Below, piece by piece: positions 35,290 through 46,827 of a stretch of DNA of 64,000 bases. The DNA is from Eurosta solidaginis (lineage: Eukaryota; Arthropoda; Insecta; Diptera; Tephritidae): the NCBI RefSeq assembly GCF_040869045.1, contig NC_090319.1, positions 282,135,693 to 282,199,692 on the forward strand, given 5' to 3'. The translations under genes were made by a program, and so were the position numbers. The first letter of the stretch is position 1; each line of letters begins with the position of its first letter. Below the pieces are notes generated by a model. The model was not told the origin of the DNA. It ran no database searches and worked only from the letters and a program-made list of their open reading frames with translations.

Positions 35290-35800
35290 CCGAAAAGAAG
35301 AGCCAAAGAGGAGCGCAGAACTCGATTAATCAACGGTGGACGTCCCAATTCTCTTTGGAAAAATAAACAGGAGACCTAAGTTTTATATGATCCATCAAGC
35401 AGAAAGGCATGGGATAGGAGCTTGGAGATGCAAAAATTTTAAAATCATGTGGAAATTCATTAGACCTACAAAGTTGCACATATCTCAAACGAGCGACGAC
35501 TTTAAGCTTCTGTTGGGCTTACTAGCTGGGCACAGCTTTGTCGCATCAAATGCTTTTAAAATAAGGCTCGTCAGTTACAGCAAATTTAGGAAGTGCGTGC
35601 TGCAGGGGGAAACGATTGCGTACGTTTTGTGTGCATGTTCTGCGCTCGAACGGTCAAGGCTGAAGCTACTAGGGCCGGTAGAGCTGCCAGATTTCGCGGA
35701 AGCAACTTTTCTAGGTACCAGAACACTACTTGTATTCACTAAAAGGACGCATTTGTTTTATAGTATAAAGCCTGACATGTAACTGGGGGTTTTCTGTCCA
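35290..35800 (+). pseudogene. 5'-truncated LINE remnant, C-terminal region
   Basis: The frame at 35336-35782 matches the end of the families at 18132 and 20700: LLGLLAGHSFVASNAFKI, cysteines in RKCVLQGETIAYVLCACSALERSRLKLLG, and a LPDFAEATFLG tail ending near THLF. RNase H itself is almost entirely gone. It is open only because it is short; it has no own start context. Confidence 0.6.
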
Positions 35801-36074
35801 CTGGGCAATGTAAGTCCATGCATGCTCATCTGATTATACTAGAGAATCTTCCTTCTCCGCTGTAGCTGCATGGAAGACCGAGCCACCTCATTCATGAGGG
35901 CCGGTATTTTCGCCTTGGCTCCATTGGATCGCTTGAGGATTTATCAAGATCGAGATCGGTGTTATTCAAAGTTATATATCAGGGTAGCTAAAGCTAACGT
36001 CACTACCTCCTTATATGGTATCAAAACAAACTTTCGCACTGTCCAAGTTCAAGCCTCTACTATTACCTATAGCG

Positions 36075-36480
36075 ATCTTATGTTGCTTATGTTGTTGTAT
36101 TAACAAATAAAGACACTCTCCGAAGGTTTTGGGGAGTGTTATCGATGTTGATGGTTCTTTTCCGGATATAAAATCGGTACGTTCCGGTAACCGAGCACCA
36201 TTAAGGTACTAGCCTGACCATCTCGGGAACGATTAATATGACCACAATAAACCTTCTAGGCCATAACGCCCGCCTCTCAACCCGCTAGTTACTTGAGGAA
36301 CATGGGGTCCGCAGAGCCTCGCCTGCTAACTATGCGTACGATACATTCATATTTGTAACAGGATTTCCCTCGCGTAGGTGAGGTTGACAATTGGGTTGCG
36401 GAAGCTTTGAAGCCATAAACCTTTGTATTTCGCTTATCAACCCCTTGAATCCCATTGTGATCTTATAACTCTGTGTGGTG
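36075..36480 (+). repeat. Dispersed repeat R copy 3
   Basis: ATGTTGTTGTATTAACAAAT start, CACTCTCCGAAGG, CGGGAACGATT, CTTCTAGGCCATAACGCCC, GGTGAGGTTGACAATTGGG, TTATCAACCCCTTGAATC and a trailing GTGATC. Parallel to 27217-27600 but with an insertion-like addition at about 36325-36360. Confidence 0.65.
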
Positions 36481-37051
36481 CAGGTTGTTACTACTGCCTT
36501 CTGTGCTCCCTACCAAGCTAAAGGTACACGGTTGGAATCACGGGAAAAGTAATATCAAACAAGTAAGAAAGGCCAAGTTCGGGTGTAACCGAACATTACA
36601 TACTCAGCTGAGAGCTATGGAGACAAAATAAGGGAAATTCACCATGTAGGAAAATGAAGCTAGGGTAACCCTGGAATGTGTTTGTATGACATGTGTATCA
36701 AATGGAAGGTATTAAAGAGTATTTTAAGAGGGAGTGGGCCATAGTTCTATAGGTGGACGCCATTTAGGGATATCGCCATAAAGGTGGACCAGGGCTGACT
36801 CTAAAATTGGTTTATGCGATATTTATTTATTTATTTATTATTTAAAGTCGACGACAAACTATGGTCGACTGCATAATATAAAAGATATATAAATATACAA
36901 CTCAAAAGATAAAATTTAAGATATATCGAGCTTTCAACAATGTTATATTACAAACAAAGAAATATTAATGAACATTACTATTTAATTTCAGAATATAATA
37001 ATAATAAGAAATATGAGCAGAAATAAGATCTTATGCCGAAATCTTATACTG

Positions 37052-37355
37052 GCGGAATGCATCAGATTCCGCTCAGCATGACTTCGGAATGCAGTGGATT
37101 CCAATCTCCCTGTTGGAATGCAACAAGATTCCAATCAGCATGTCATGGGAATCCGGCAGTGCTAAGAGTAGTGTAATGAGGATACGCCATCACAAGGCAT
37201 AAAAAAGTAACATGACCTGTGTTGTTGGAATGCACCGGATTCCAATCAGCTCGATGCCTGACCCATAAGATTATACTGCCGGAATGCATACGATTCCGGT
37301 CAGTGACTCTTGAAAAAGCATGTTTTTTACGTTGTTGGAATGCACCAGATTCCAA
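37052..37355 (-). repeat. Repeated hairpins in the LINE 3' UTR
   Basis: Six related 21-22-nt units of the form stem (7), GCA-containing loop (7-8), stem (7): 37052-37072 (GCGGAAT/ATTCCGC), 37084-37104 (TCGGAAT/ATTCCAA, one mismatch), 37113-37134, 37225-37245 and 37335-37355 (TTGGAAT/ATTCCAA), and 37279-37299 (CCGGAAT/ATTCCGG). The outer two stem positions change as pairs (GC, TT and CC with their partners), while GGAAT and ATTCC stay fixed. Most are followed by a TCAG or TCA word. It looks like a structured RNA element recognised by the element's own RT or RNP; function is inference. Confidence 0.7.
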
Positions 37356-37485
37356 TCAACACAGTACTGTCTTGTTCCTTCTTAATGAGACATGTTGATA
37401 AATGTTCCTCCATCCTTAAGCGAGATAGTTCCTGTTTTTTATCGAAGGAATAAAATGCCGGCAAATTAAATTAGCTTTGTATCTC

Positions 37486-40296
37486 TTAAATTAGATAGGC
37501 AAGTATTGCATTACGTATAGTGGCAAAAGTACATTCAAGACTGATACAGCTATACAAGTCATTGTAGTGCGCGCACCAGATAAGAAGAGGATTATTTTTA
37601 GCAAAGTTTCGTCGACAAAGGGGTAAATAGAAAGGAACGTAGTGTCTGGATACTCTAGGGGGAACCGCAAAAAACAAGCGGCTGAGGAGGTCCGCGGAAT
37701 CAATTTCTCCAATAATGAGCTTATGGATGAACAATACCCCCAGTAATATTCTCCGATTTTCCAGAGTGGGTAAGTTAATAAGAAGAAGTCTACTTCTGTA
37801 TGGAGGAAGGTGGAGACTTGAGTCCCAATTAAGGCCGCGCAATGCAAATATCAAAAATTGCTTTTGAACTGACTCAAGACGCTTTATATGCTTTTGAGAA
37901 ACAGGGGACCAAACGCATGAGCAATACTCGAGTATTGGACGAACCAGCGATGTGTAAAGAACCTTAGTGAGGTACGGATCATCGAACTCTTTAGCCCATC
38001 TTTTAACAAATCCAAGTAAACCCAACGCTTTGTTGGCTATAGATGAAATATGCATGTTAAAATTCAATTTCGGATCAAAAAGGACACCTAGATGATTTGC
38101 AATAGATATACGCTCCAAAGGCGTACCATCTATTACATAAGATTTCAATGCTGGCTTCACTCGGTGAAATGTCATATGCTTACATTTAGAGCAATTTAAA
38201 GCTAGTAAATTTGTTGTGCACCAACATTGGAACGAGTCCAAGTCGGCCTGAAGAAGATCCAAGGAACTCAAATCGGTAGGACAGTAAGTGTAGCAAAGTT
38301 TTACATCATCCGCATACATTATAGTATGGGAATATAATATTGTCTGTGGCAAGTCATTAATGAAAAGGGCAAAGAGCAAATGGCCTAGATGACTTCCCTG
38401 GGGTACGCCGGAGGAAACTCCGAACGATTCCGACAGATTGCACTTGAACAGGACTTTTTGGGTCCGGTTAGAAAGATAGCTTTTCAGCCACATTAATAGG
38501 TGAAACGGAAAGCCCAGTAAATCAAGCTTATGAATAAGCAACTCGTGGTTGACGGTATCAAATGCTTTGCTGAAGTCCGTGTAGATGACATCCGTTTGCT
38601 TGTTCGCTAAAAATCCTTCCATAACTATAGAGGTGAATACAAGCAAATTTGTAGTGGTTGACCTTTGACGAATAAAACCGTGTTGGCATGGAGATAAAAG
38701 ACTAGAACACTGATATTGCAGTTGATTGGTGACAATCTGTTCAAAGACTTTAGGAATGACTGAAAGTTTAGCAATACCCCTGTAGTTTTCAACTTTTGAC
38801 CTACTACCTTTTTTATGCAGGGGTATAATAAAAGACTGTTTCCAAAGTGCCGGGAATGACGCAGATCCCAGAGATAGCTCAAATAATTTTAAAATAGGCT
38901 CATACATGTTTTCGGCGCAGTACCTAAGCACGCAGCTAGGAACACCATCCGGTCCCGGAGAAAAGGTGGGCTTCAAAGATTGAAGACTCTGAAGAACAAT
39001 ATTACCATCAATAGCAGGATTCCTAATGTAATTCGAGCTATCTAAGCGATAGGGATATTGACCAGAATGAAAACCACTGGATGAATACGTGGACTTAAAG
39101 AACTCAGAAAATAGTTCAGCAACGTCGTCATCAGTGCAAGCTTTTTTACCTCCAAAGGTTAATGAGGAAGGATACCCAGAAGTTTTCCGCTTTGAATTTA
39201 CGAAACTGTAAAACTTTTTTGGATTTCTAAAAAAATGGGCTTTACAACAACTCAAGTAATTTTTATAACAAAGCTGATTAAGACGGTGAAATTTAGAACG
39301 AGCTATTAGATATTTAGAGAGGTCAGCAGATGTTCCAGATTTCTTGAACCTCTTATAAAGCCTAGATTTGATGTTATTAAGTCTGATAAGTTGCCTTGAA
39401 AACCAAGGGGGCTTATTCGAACATAGGGTATAGCGAGTAGGAATGCAGGTATCAAAGAAGCTATCAAGCGTACTGTAAAATATAGAGATAGCCGAATCGA
39501 CATCAGTGCAAGCATAGAGATCCGACCAATCATGAGAAGCCAACAGATCATTGAGCATAATGAAATTCGCTTTGTAGAAGCATCTAGATCGGGGACGAGC
39601 CTGTACTTGAATCCTACAGGGTAGGCTGATATCAAGTGATATCTCTAGCGTAGGGTGAAGAGGGTCTTCTGGAAGGGATAAAGGTGGTATTTGCGTAAGG
39701 GCAGTACCCACCGAGCCATCCACAAATACTAAATCCAGCATTTTATTTCCACTATTTGGAACATTGTTAATCTGTAAAAGAGATGAGTCTAACAAGCAAT
39801 TGAGAAACTCATGTTGAGCAGTGGGAGTTAAAAAGTTTGAATCACTTATATTAACCCAACTAACTGTTGGCAAGTTAAAGTCACCAACAACAACAAGTCG
39901 ATCGTTATCTCCCAACTGCGAATGCAAATCACAGATGGCCGAGCTATGACTAGCATAAACATCCATATCCGAACGAGGTGGTATATACGAACAGCAAACA
40001 ATTACGCTATAGCTACCGAATGAAAGCCTAACTGCTATGAATTCGATATGGGAGATATTGTCCAGCGAAATCAACTCAGACGATAGGTTAGATTCAACAG
40101 CAATAAGGACACCTCCCGCTCTAGAGATGCGATCACGCCGATAAACAGCATATTTATTTGAAAAAACCTCAGAATTGTAATTATCAGGCTTTAGCCAGGT
40201 CTCCGTAAAAGCTACAACTTGTGCAGAAAAGTTGAAAGAATTAAGGAAGAATGGAACAAGTTTTGATCGTAAACCACGAACATTTTGATAATTAAT
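37486..40296 (-). CDS. APE endonuclease-reverse transcriptase (CR1-like), 5' partial
   Basis: Open frame of about 937 codons without stops, entered from the 5' truncation (YQNVRGLRSK, the usual start of this endonuclease domain); the first in-frame start codon is TTG at 40074. APE landmarks: TETWLKPDNY (catalytic Glu), SYIPPRSD, VVGDFNLPTVSW (Asp/Asn) and a DHS-equivalent replaced by DPLHPTLE. RT landmarks: linker PPWFSRQLIRLNN, SPGPDGVPSCVLR, YRGIAKLS, FSKAFDTVNH, SGVPQGSHLGHLLFALFINDLP and YADDVKLCYTY, then the thumb and C-terminal region with LGVLFDPKLNF. The normally conserved LGP reads LGH. The enzyme would nick target DNA and copy element RNA. Activity is uncertain because of LGH and the changed DHS. 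The T1/Q-CR1 group is my best placement. Confidence 0.8.
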   Translation of the reverse strand: MNYQNVRGLRSKLVPFFLNSFNFSAQVVAFTETWLKPDNYNSEVFSNKYAVYRRDRISRAGGVLIAVESNLSSELISLDNISHIEFIAVRLSFGSYSVIVCCSYIPPRSDMDVYASHSSAICDLHSQLGDNDRLVVVGDFNLPTVSWVNISDSNFLTPTAQHEFLNCLLDSSLLQINNVPNSGNKMLDLVFVDGSVGTALTQIPPLSLPEDPLHPTLEISLDISLPCRIQVQARPRSRCFYKANFIMLNDLLASHDWSDLYACTDVDSAISIFYSTLDSFFDTCIPTRYTLCSNKPPWFSRQLIRLNNIKSRLYKRFKKSGTSADLSKYLIARSKFHRLNQLCYKNYLSCCKAHFFRNPKKFYSFVNSKRKTSGYPSSLTFGGKKACTDDDVAELFSEFFKSTYSSSGFHSGQYPYRLDSSNYIRNPAIDGNIVLQSLQSLKPTFSPGPDGVPSCVLRYCAENMYEPILKLFELSLGSASFPALWKQSFIIPLHKKGSRSKVENYRGIAKLSVIPKVFEQIVTNQLQYQCSSLLSPCQHGFIRQRSTTTNLLVFTSIVMEGFLANKQTDVIYTDFSKAFDTVNHELLIHKLDLLGFPFHLLMWLKSYLSNRTQKVLFKCNLSESFGVSSGVPQGSHLGHLLFALFINDLPQTILYSHTIMYADDVKLCYTYCPTDLSSLDLLQADLDSFQCWCTTNLLALNCSKCKHMTFHRVKPALKSYVIDGTPLERISIANHLGVLFDPKLNFNMHISSIANKALGLLGFVKRWAKEFDDPYLTKVLYTSLVRPILEYCSCVWSPVSQKHIKRLESVQKQFLIFALRGLNWDSSLHLPPYRSRLLLINLPTLENRRILLGVLFIHKLIIGEIDSADLLSRLFFAVPPRVSRHYVPFYLPLCRRNFAKNNPLLIWCAHYNDLYSCISLECTFATIRNAILAYLI

Positions 40297-42699
40297 GAAA
40301 TGTGTTAATGATAATTTTAAAAGGGAGTGGGCCCCAGTTCTATAGGTGGACGCCTTTTCGAGATATCGCCATAAAGGTGGACCAGGGGTGACTCTAGAAT
40401 TTGTTTGTACTATATGGGTATCAAATGAAAGGTGTTAATGAGTATTTTAAAAGGGAGTGGGCCTTAGTTATATAAGTGGACGCCTCTTCGGAATATCGTT
40501 ATAAAAGTGGATCAGGGTTGAATCTAGAATGCGTTTGTACAATATGGGTATCAAACGAAAGGTGTTAATAAGTGTTTTAAAAGGGAGTGAGCCTTAGTTC
40601 TATGGGTGGACGCCTTTTCGGGATATCGCCATAAACGTCGACCAGGGGTGACTCTAGAATGCGTTTGTACAATATAGGTATCAAATGAAAGGTGTGAATG
40701 AGTATTTTAAAAGGGCGTGGGCCTTAGTTCTATAGGTGGACGCATTTTCGAGATATCGCCATAAAGGTGGACCAGGCCTGACTCTAGAATTTGTTTGTAC
40801 GATATGGGTATCAAATGAAATGTGTTAATGATAATTTTAAAAGGGAGTGGGCCCAAGTTCTATAGGTGGACGCCTTTTCGAGATATCGCCATAAAGGTGG
40901 ACCAGGGGTGACTCTAGAATTTGTTTTACGATATGGGCATCAAATGAAAGGTGTTAATGAATATTTTAAAAGGGAGTGGGCCTTAGTTCTATAGGTGGAT
41001 GCCTTTTCGAGATATCGCCATAAAGGTGGGCCAGGGGTGACTCTAGAATTTTTTTGTACGATATGGGTATCAAATGAAAGGTGTTAATGAGTATTTTAAA
41101 AAGGAGTGGGCCTTAGTTCTATATGTGGACGCCTTTTCGAGATATCGCCATAAACGTGGACCAGGGGTGACTTTAGAATATGTTTGTACGATATGGGTAT
41201 CACATTAAAGGTATTAATGAGGGTTTTAAAAGGGAGTGGGCCTTAGTTGTATATGTGAAGGCGTTTTCGAGATATCGACCAAAATGTGGACCAGGGTGAT
41301 CCAGAACATCATCTGTCGGGTACCGCTAATTTATTTATATATGTAATACTACGAACAGTATTCCTTCTAAGATACCAAGGGCTTTTGATTTCGCCCTGCA
41401 AAACTTTTTCATTTTCTTCTACCTAATATGATAGGTGTCACACCCATTTTACCAAGTTTTTTTCTACAGTTATATTTTGCGTCAATAGACCAATACAATT
41501 ACCATGTTTCATCCCTTTTTTCGTATTTGGTATATAATTATGGCATTTTTTTCATTTTTCGTAATTTTAGATATCGAAAAAGTGGGCGTGGTCATAGTCG
41601 GATTTCGGTCATTTTTTACACCAATACAAAGCGAGTTCAGATAAGTACGTGAACTGAGTTTAGTAAAGATATATTGATTTTTGCTCAAGTTATCGTGTTA
41701 GCGGCCGAGCGGAAGGACAGGCGGTCCGACTGTGTATAAAAACTGGGCGTGGCTTCAACCGATTTCGCCCTTTTTCACAGAAAACAGTTATCGTCCTAGA
41801 ATCTAAGCCTCTACCAAATTTAGCAAGGATTGGTAAATTTTTGTTCGACTTATGGCATTAAAAGTATCCTAGACAAATTAAATGAAAAAGGGCGGAGCCA
41901 CGCCCATTATGAAATTTTCTTTTATTTTTGTATTTTGTTGCAACATATCTCATTACTGGAGTTGAATGTTGACATAATTTACTTACATACTGTAAAGATA
42001 TTAACTTTTCTTTTAAAATTTGAATTAAAAAAAATTTTTTTTTTAAAAGTGGGCGTGGTCGTTCTCCGATTTTGCTAATTTTTATTAAGCAGACATATAG
42101 TAATAAGAGTAACATTCCTGCCAAATTTCATTATGATTTCTTCAACGACTGCCAAATTTCAGCTTGCAAAACTTCTAAATTACCTTCTTTTAAAAGTGGG
42201 CGGTGCCACGCCCATTGTCCAAAATTTTACTAGTTTTCTATTCTGCGTCATAAGTTCAACTCACCTACCAAGTTTCATCGCTTAATCCGTATTTAGTAAT
42301 GAATTATCGCACTTTTTCGATTTTTCGAAATTCTCGATATCGAAAAAGTGGGCGTGGTTATGGTCCGATATCGTTAATTTTAAATAGCGATCTGAGATGA
42401 GTTATCGTTAACGGACAGACGGACGGACGGACATGGCTCAATCGAATTTTTTTTCGATACTGATGATTGTGATATATGGAAGTCTATATCTATCTCGATT
42501 CCTTTATATCTGTACAACCAACCGTTATCCAATCAAAGTTAATATACTCTGTGAGCTCTGCTCAACTGAGTATAAAAATAAGTTGGGTTATCCTTCCTGA
42601 CGCTATAACTCCAGAACGCACGAACCATTCCACGGTTTTGCATTCTTTGGAAAGGTCTCGGGCTCCGCGAGGTTCGTAGCAAAGAAAATTCAGTATCGA

Positions 42700-44303
42700 C
42701 GCACAGGATCTCGAGAAATACACCAAAACGTGGACCCGGGTACCCCTAGAATGTTTTTATAGGATATGGACATCAGATGAAAGCTGTTGATGAGTGCCTT
42801 AAGAGAGAGTCATTTTCATATCCCTGGGTGACTAGGGCCTCGAGATATAGGCCAAAACGTGGACCCGGGTACCCCTAGAATGTGGTTATAGAATATGGAC
42901 ATCAAATGAAAGCTGTTGATGAGTGCTTTATAAGAGGGCAATTTTCATACCCCTGGGTGACTAGGGTCTGGAGATATAGGCCAAAACGTGGACTCGGGTA
43001 CCCCTGGAATGTGTTTATAGAATATGGATAACAAATGAATGCTGTTAATGAGTGCTTTAGTAGAGGGTAATTTTCATACCCCTGGGAGACTAGTGTCTCG
43101 AGATATAGGCCAAAACGTGGACCCGCGTACCCCTAGAATGTGCTTATAGGATATGGACACCAAATGAAAGCTGTTAATGAGTGCTTTAGTATATGGTAAT
43201 TTTCATACCCCTGGGTGACTAGGGTCTCGAGATATAGGCCAAAACGTGGACCCGGGTACCCCTGGAATGTGTTTATAGAAAATGGATAACAAATGAATGC
43301 TGTTAATGAGTGCTTTAGTAGAGGGTAATTTTCATACCCCTGGGTGACTAGAGTCTCGAGATATAGGCCAAAACGTGGACCCGGGTACCCCTAGAATGTG
43401 CTTATAGGATATGGATACCAAATGAAAGCTGTTGGTTAGTGCTTTAGTAGAGGGTAATTTTCATACCCCTGGGTGACTAGGGTCTCGATATATAGGCCAA
43501 AACGTGGACCCGGGTTCCCCTAGAATGTGTTTATAGAATATGGATACCAAATGAAAGCTGTTGACGAGTCCTTTAGTAGAGGGTAATTTTCATACCCCTG
43601 GGTGACTAGGGTTTCGAGATATAGGCCAAAACGTGGACCCGGGTACCCCTGGAATGTGTTTATAGGATATGGATATCAGATGAAAGCTGTTGATGAGTGC
43701 CTTAAGAGAGCGTAATTTTCATACCCCTGGGTCAGCAGGGTCTCGAGATATAGGCCAAAACGTGGACCCGGGTACCCCTAGAATGTGGTTATAGAATATG
43801 GACATCAAATAAAAGCTGTTGATGAGTGCTTTATAAGAGGGTAATTTTCATACCCCTGGGTGCTAGGGTCTCGAGATATAGGCCAAAACGTGGACCCGGG
43901 TACCCCTGGAATGTGTTTATAGAATACGGATAACAAATGAATGCTGTTAATGAGTGCTTTAGTAGAGGGTAATTTTCATACCCCTGGGTGATTAGGGTCT
44001 CGAGATATATTCCAAAACGTGGAACTGGGTTCCCCTAGAATGTGTTTATAGAATATGGATAACAAATGAAAGTTGTTGATGAGTGCTTTAGTGGAGGGTA
44101 ATTTTCATACCCCTGGGTGACTAAGGTCTCGAGATATAGGCCAAAACGTGGACCCGGGTACCCCTGGAGTGTTTATAGGATATGGATATCAGATGAAATC
44201 TGTTGATTAGTGCCTTAAAAGAGGGTAATTTTCATACCCCTGGGTGACTAGGGTCTCGAGATATAGGCCAAAACGTGGACCCGGGTACCCCTGGAATGTG
44301 TTT
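42700..44303 (+). repeat. 129-bp minisatellite core of family B, left part
   Basis: CGTGGACCCGGGT landmarks at 42729, 42858, 42987 and 43116 are exactly 129 bp apart; about 12 units. The words TCGAGATAT, CTAGAATGTGTTTATAG, ATATGGATATCAAATGAAAG and TGTTGATGAGTGCTTTA align one-to-one with the reverse-strand 128-bp unit of family A. Continues at 47692-48260 and 48543-49230 with more diverged units. Confidence 0.85.
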
Positions 44304-44619
44304 TTTTTTCCTTTGGTCCCCAGGCGTTTACTACGCTTCGGGAAAATTTATTACCATGTTCATGTTCATATCTTAACAATAATTACATATGAGTACAATA
44401 ATAATAACAGAATTAGTTATTTTTTTTTTTTTTCCTTCAATAGGACAATTGTTGTAAGCTCTGCATACTGGTTTATGGTTTGAATGATAATAACGCCTGC
44501 GAATGGATACAGGCTGACATGTTAAACATGAATATTTATATACATTCGTCAAAACTTTTTTTTTTTTTTTGTCATATATATTTTTATATTGCTTCTAATA
44601 AATATGTACATATTATAAT

Positions 44620-46827
44620 TTAATTCAGCATATTATTGAAACCTTTTACAGTACTAATAATATCAAAAACTAGTTTTTTCAATGACTCCACGAGATGTTT
44701 GTCGGTGCTGATTGCCAGTACATTAAATGGGGGTACCTGGGTTTCTTCGCACAATGTGATATGACGGTGCCTTTTTCTAGCGTATCGGGGACAATCCTGT
44801 AGCAGATGGTTTAACGTTTGTATCGTTTCCTGATCACAGGGGCAAGCGTCGCTTTCGATGATTTTAAAGCGCTTCAGGTATTCTTTATGGTAGCCATGAC
44901 CAGTGAGCAGTTGGGTCATCTCAAATGATATACCAAAGACTTTCGCATATGCTTTTGCATCCGTTGGGGATTTAAAATGAAATTTGGTTGTACTACCTGT
45001 AGTTGCTTCTTCATATTCACTTTGCCATAAGGCTTCTGCTTCTAAACGAATTTGACGTTTCGCATAGCTCATTGGAAAATCTGAAAGTTTGATTTCTCCT
45101 GGATTTGTTGCTGCTTGTTTGGCATAATAATCGGCTAACTCGTTTCCTTCTATTCCAACATGAGCCTTGACCCAGCTGAACTCAATAATGCTGCGTTTGG
45201 AGAGCCGGTGAAGTCGCTCATGTATGGAAGCTATAAGTGGCATGTCATTGCTTCGGTTTTTAATGGCTTCCAAACAGGACATGCTGTCAGAGTACAGTTG
45301 AACATGGGTTGCGGTTGAGGCCAGTTCCACCCACTCTAGCGCCGCGTCGATTGCCAGCGCCTCTGCTTGAAATACGCTGCAACTCTCGTGGAGTTTTAAT
45401 GTTTTATTTTCCCACTGAGTATTTGGGTATCGAATTACAAATGCTGCTCCACATTCAACAGTGTCAAGTTTACCTCCGTCTGTGTAAATTTGAGTAGCAT
45501 CAGCGTGCTCTATAGCATTTATTTGGACTTGTGTCTCCATTGTTTTATACTCTATTGTTCTCCGGATAGCCGGGTGCAGTTGTTGGTGCTGTTTCATTCT
45601 TTTCTGGAGACTAAGTTCGCTTTGTTGGTTTAATTTGCCACTGATTTTTACTTCTTCTATTTTCATTAACTCCGCTATTTTTAGGTGAAGTGGTATGAAC
45701 CCCGCCAGTGCTAGCGCGGACGTAGCTGAGACCGTGTGAAATGCTCTTATAGCGCGAATAGCAAATTGTCTTTGAAATGATCTTAATAATTTTCGAATAT
45801 AGTACCATTTTATTGCTCTTCCCCAGATGCTAGCAGCATAAGTAATTGTAGGTTCTATGACTTGCTGGTAAATGATAACAACGTTGTCGGGATGGACTCC
45901 CCATGTAGGACGTACGAAATTGCATAGATTTCTAAATATTTTATAGGCTTTCTCAACAATATACTTCGCATGTTTTGCAAATCTTAAATTTTCGTCAATA
46001 ATGACACCAAGGAGCTTCATCTCATTAACAAAGTTGAGTTGAGTTCCATCCATTCCTATTTTAGCTGTTTTAGCCGCTCTCGTAAATGCCATAACTTGTG
46101 TTTTCGCCGCGCCAAATGCTAGCTTAGCATTTTTCCCCCACTGATGTATTATATTGAGAGCAGCATTAGTGCTTCTCTCAAGTTCAGTGGCTGACTTTGC
46201 ACTGACTAGCAAAAGGACGTCATCAGCAAAAGCTTGGATAGAGCATCCACTGGGTAAAGGCATGCCAAGCAGATCGTCTAATATGATGTTCCAGAACATT
46301 GGACCACACGCCGAACCTTGAACACACCCTTTGGTCATTTTATTTTTGGCTGTGGCATCTGCGAAATCAATTGAGACTGTCCTCTCATCGAGGTAGCTAC
46401 AGATAAGGTTATATATGTTTGATGATACTTTGTATCTTTGGAGTTGCACCAAAAGCATCGGCCACCAAGCATTATCAAAGGCAGCTTTGATATCTAGGGA
46501 TACCCACATTACTTGCATCTTGCGTCGCTTGCAATTCTCAACACATGTTAAAGCGTTTCGCAGAGCATCCACCATTGATGTTTGCTCTCGAAATCCAAAT
46601 TGCTTGTGTTGAAAGAACTGCGTCTTTCCTAAGTGAAAAGCAAGTCTGCTGGCTATTAGCTTTTCTAGGGTTTTCGCCAGTATTGGCAGTAGTCCGATGG
46701 GACGGTACGAATCCAAACTGTTACAGTCGAGCTTGTTGCCTTTTGGTAGAATTTTAACGTAAGCTTCTTTCCAAAGTTTTGGGAAGTATCCTGTGCGGAG
46801 GCAGGCATTATACACCGAGGTTAACAA
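44620..46827 (-). pseudogene. R1-like LINE ORF2, RT and RNase H part
   Basis: About 735 codons open. RT: YRPIGLLPILAKTLEKLI, FGFREQTSMVDAL, SLDIKAAFDNAWWPMLL (the AFDNxWWP form is typical of R1), TKGCVQGSACGPMFWNIILDDLL and AFADDVLLLV. RNase H from about residue 430: YTDGGKLDTVECGAAFV, AEALAIDAAL, LYSDSMSCLEAI and WVKAHVGIEGNELADYYAKQA, so all acidic residues are there. The C-terminus has a cysteine-histidine cluster (CPCDQETIQTLNHLLQDCPRY). The frame is entered by frameshift near 46825 from the upstream frame, so the protein is broken there although the catalytic parts look preserved. Confidence 0.8.

Larger units (their letters stand above)
36823..40296 (-). mobile_element. CR1-like LINE, nearly complete ORF2
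   Basis: Minus strand: starts at the first residues of the endonuclease, runs through an unbroken APE-RT frame, then a 3' UTR of about 660 bp with repeated hairpins, and ends in an (AATA)n tail at 36823-36840. ORF1 and the 5' UTR are missing. The host 128-bp unit is broken with no clear target duplication; a few bases (about GGGTATCA) seem lost at the site. Confidence 0.8.
36560..42575 (-). mobile_element. Family A element copy 4, interrupted by a CR1-like LINE
   Basis: Left edge CAAGTAAGAAAGG with the GTTCGG/CCGAAC hairpin; right edge CTCAACTGAGTAT at 42561-42573 then AA. About 2.5 kb of A sequence in two parts: 36560-36822 (3' end and about one core unit) and 40294-42575 (about seven core units, CACGCCC module, GGAC box at 42412-42434). 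The LINE replaces a few bases of one 128-bp unit. Immediately beyond the right end is family B. Confidence 0.8.
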
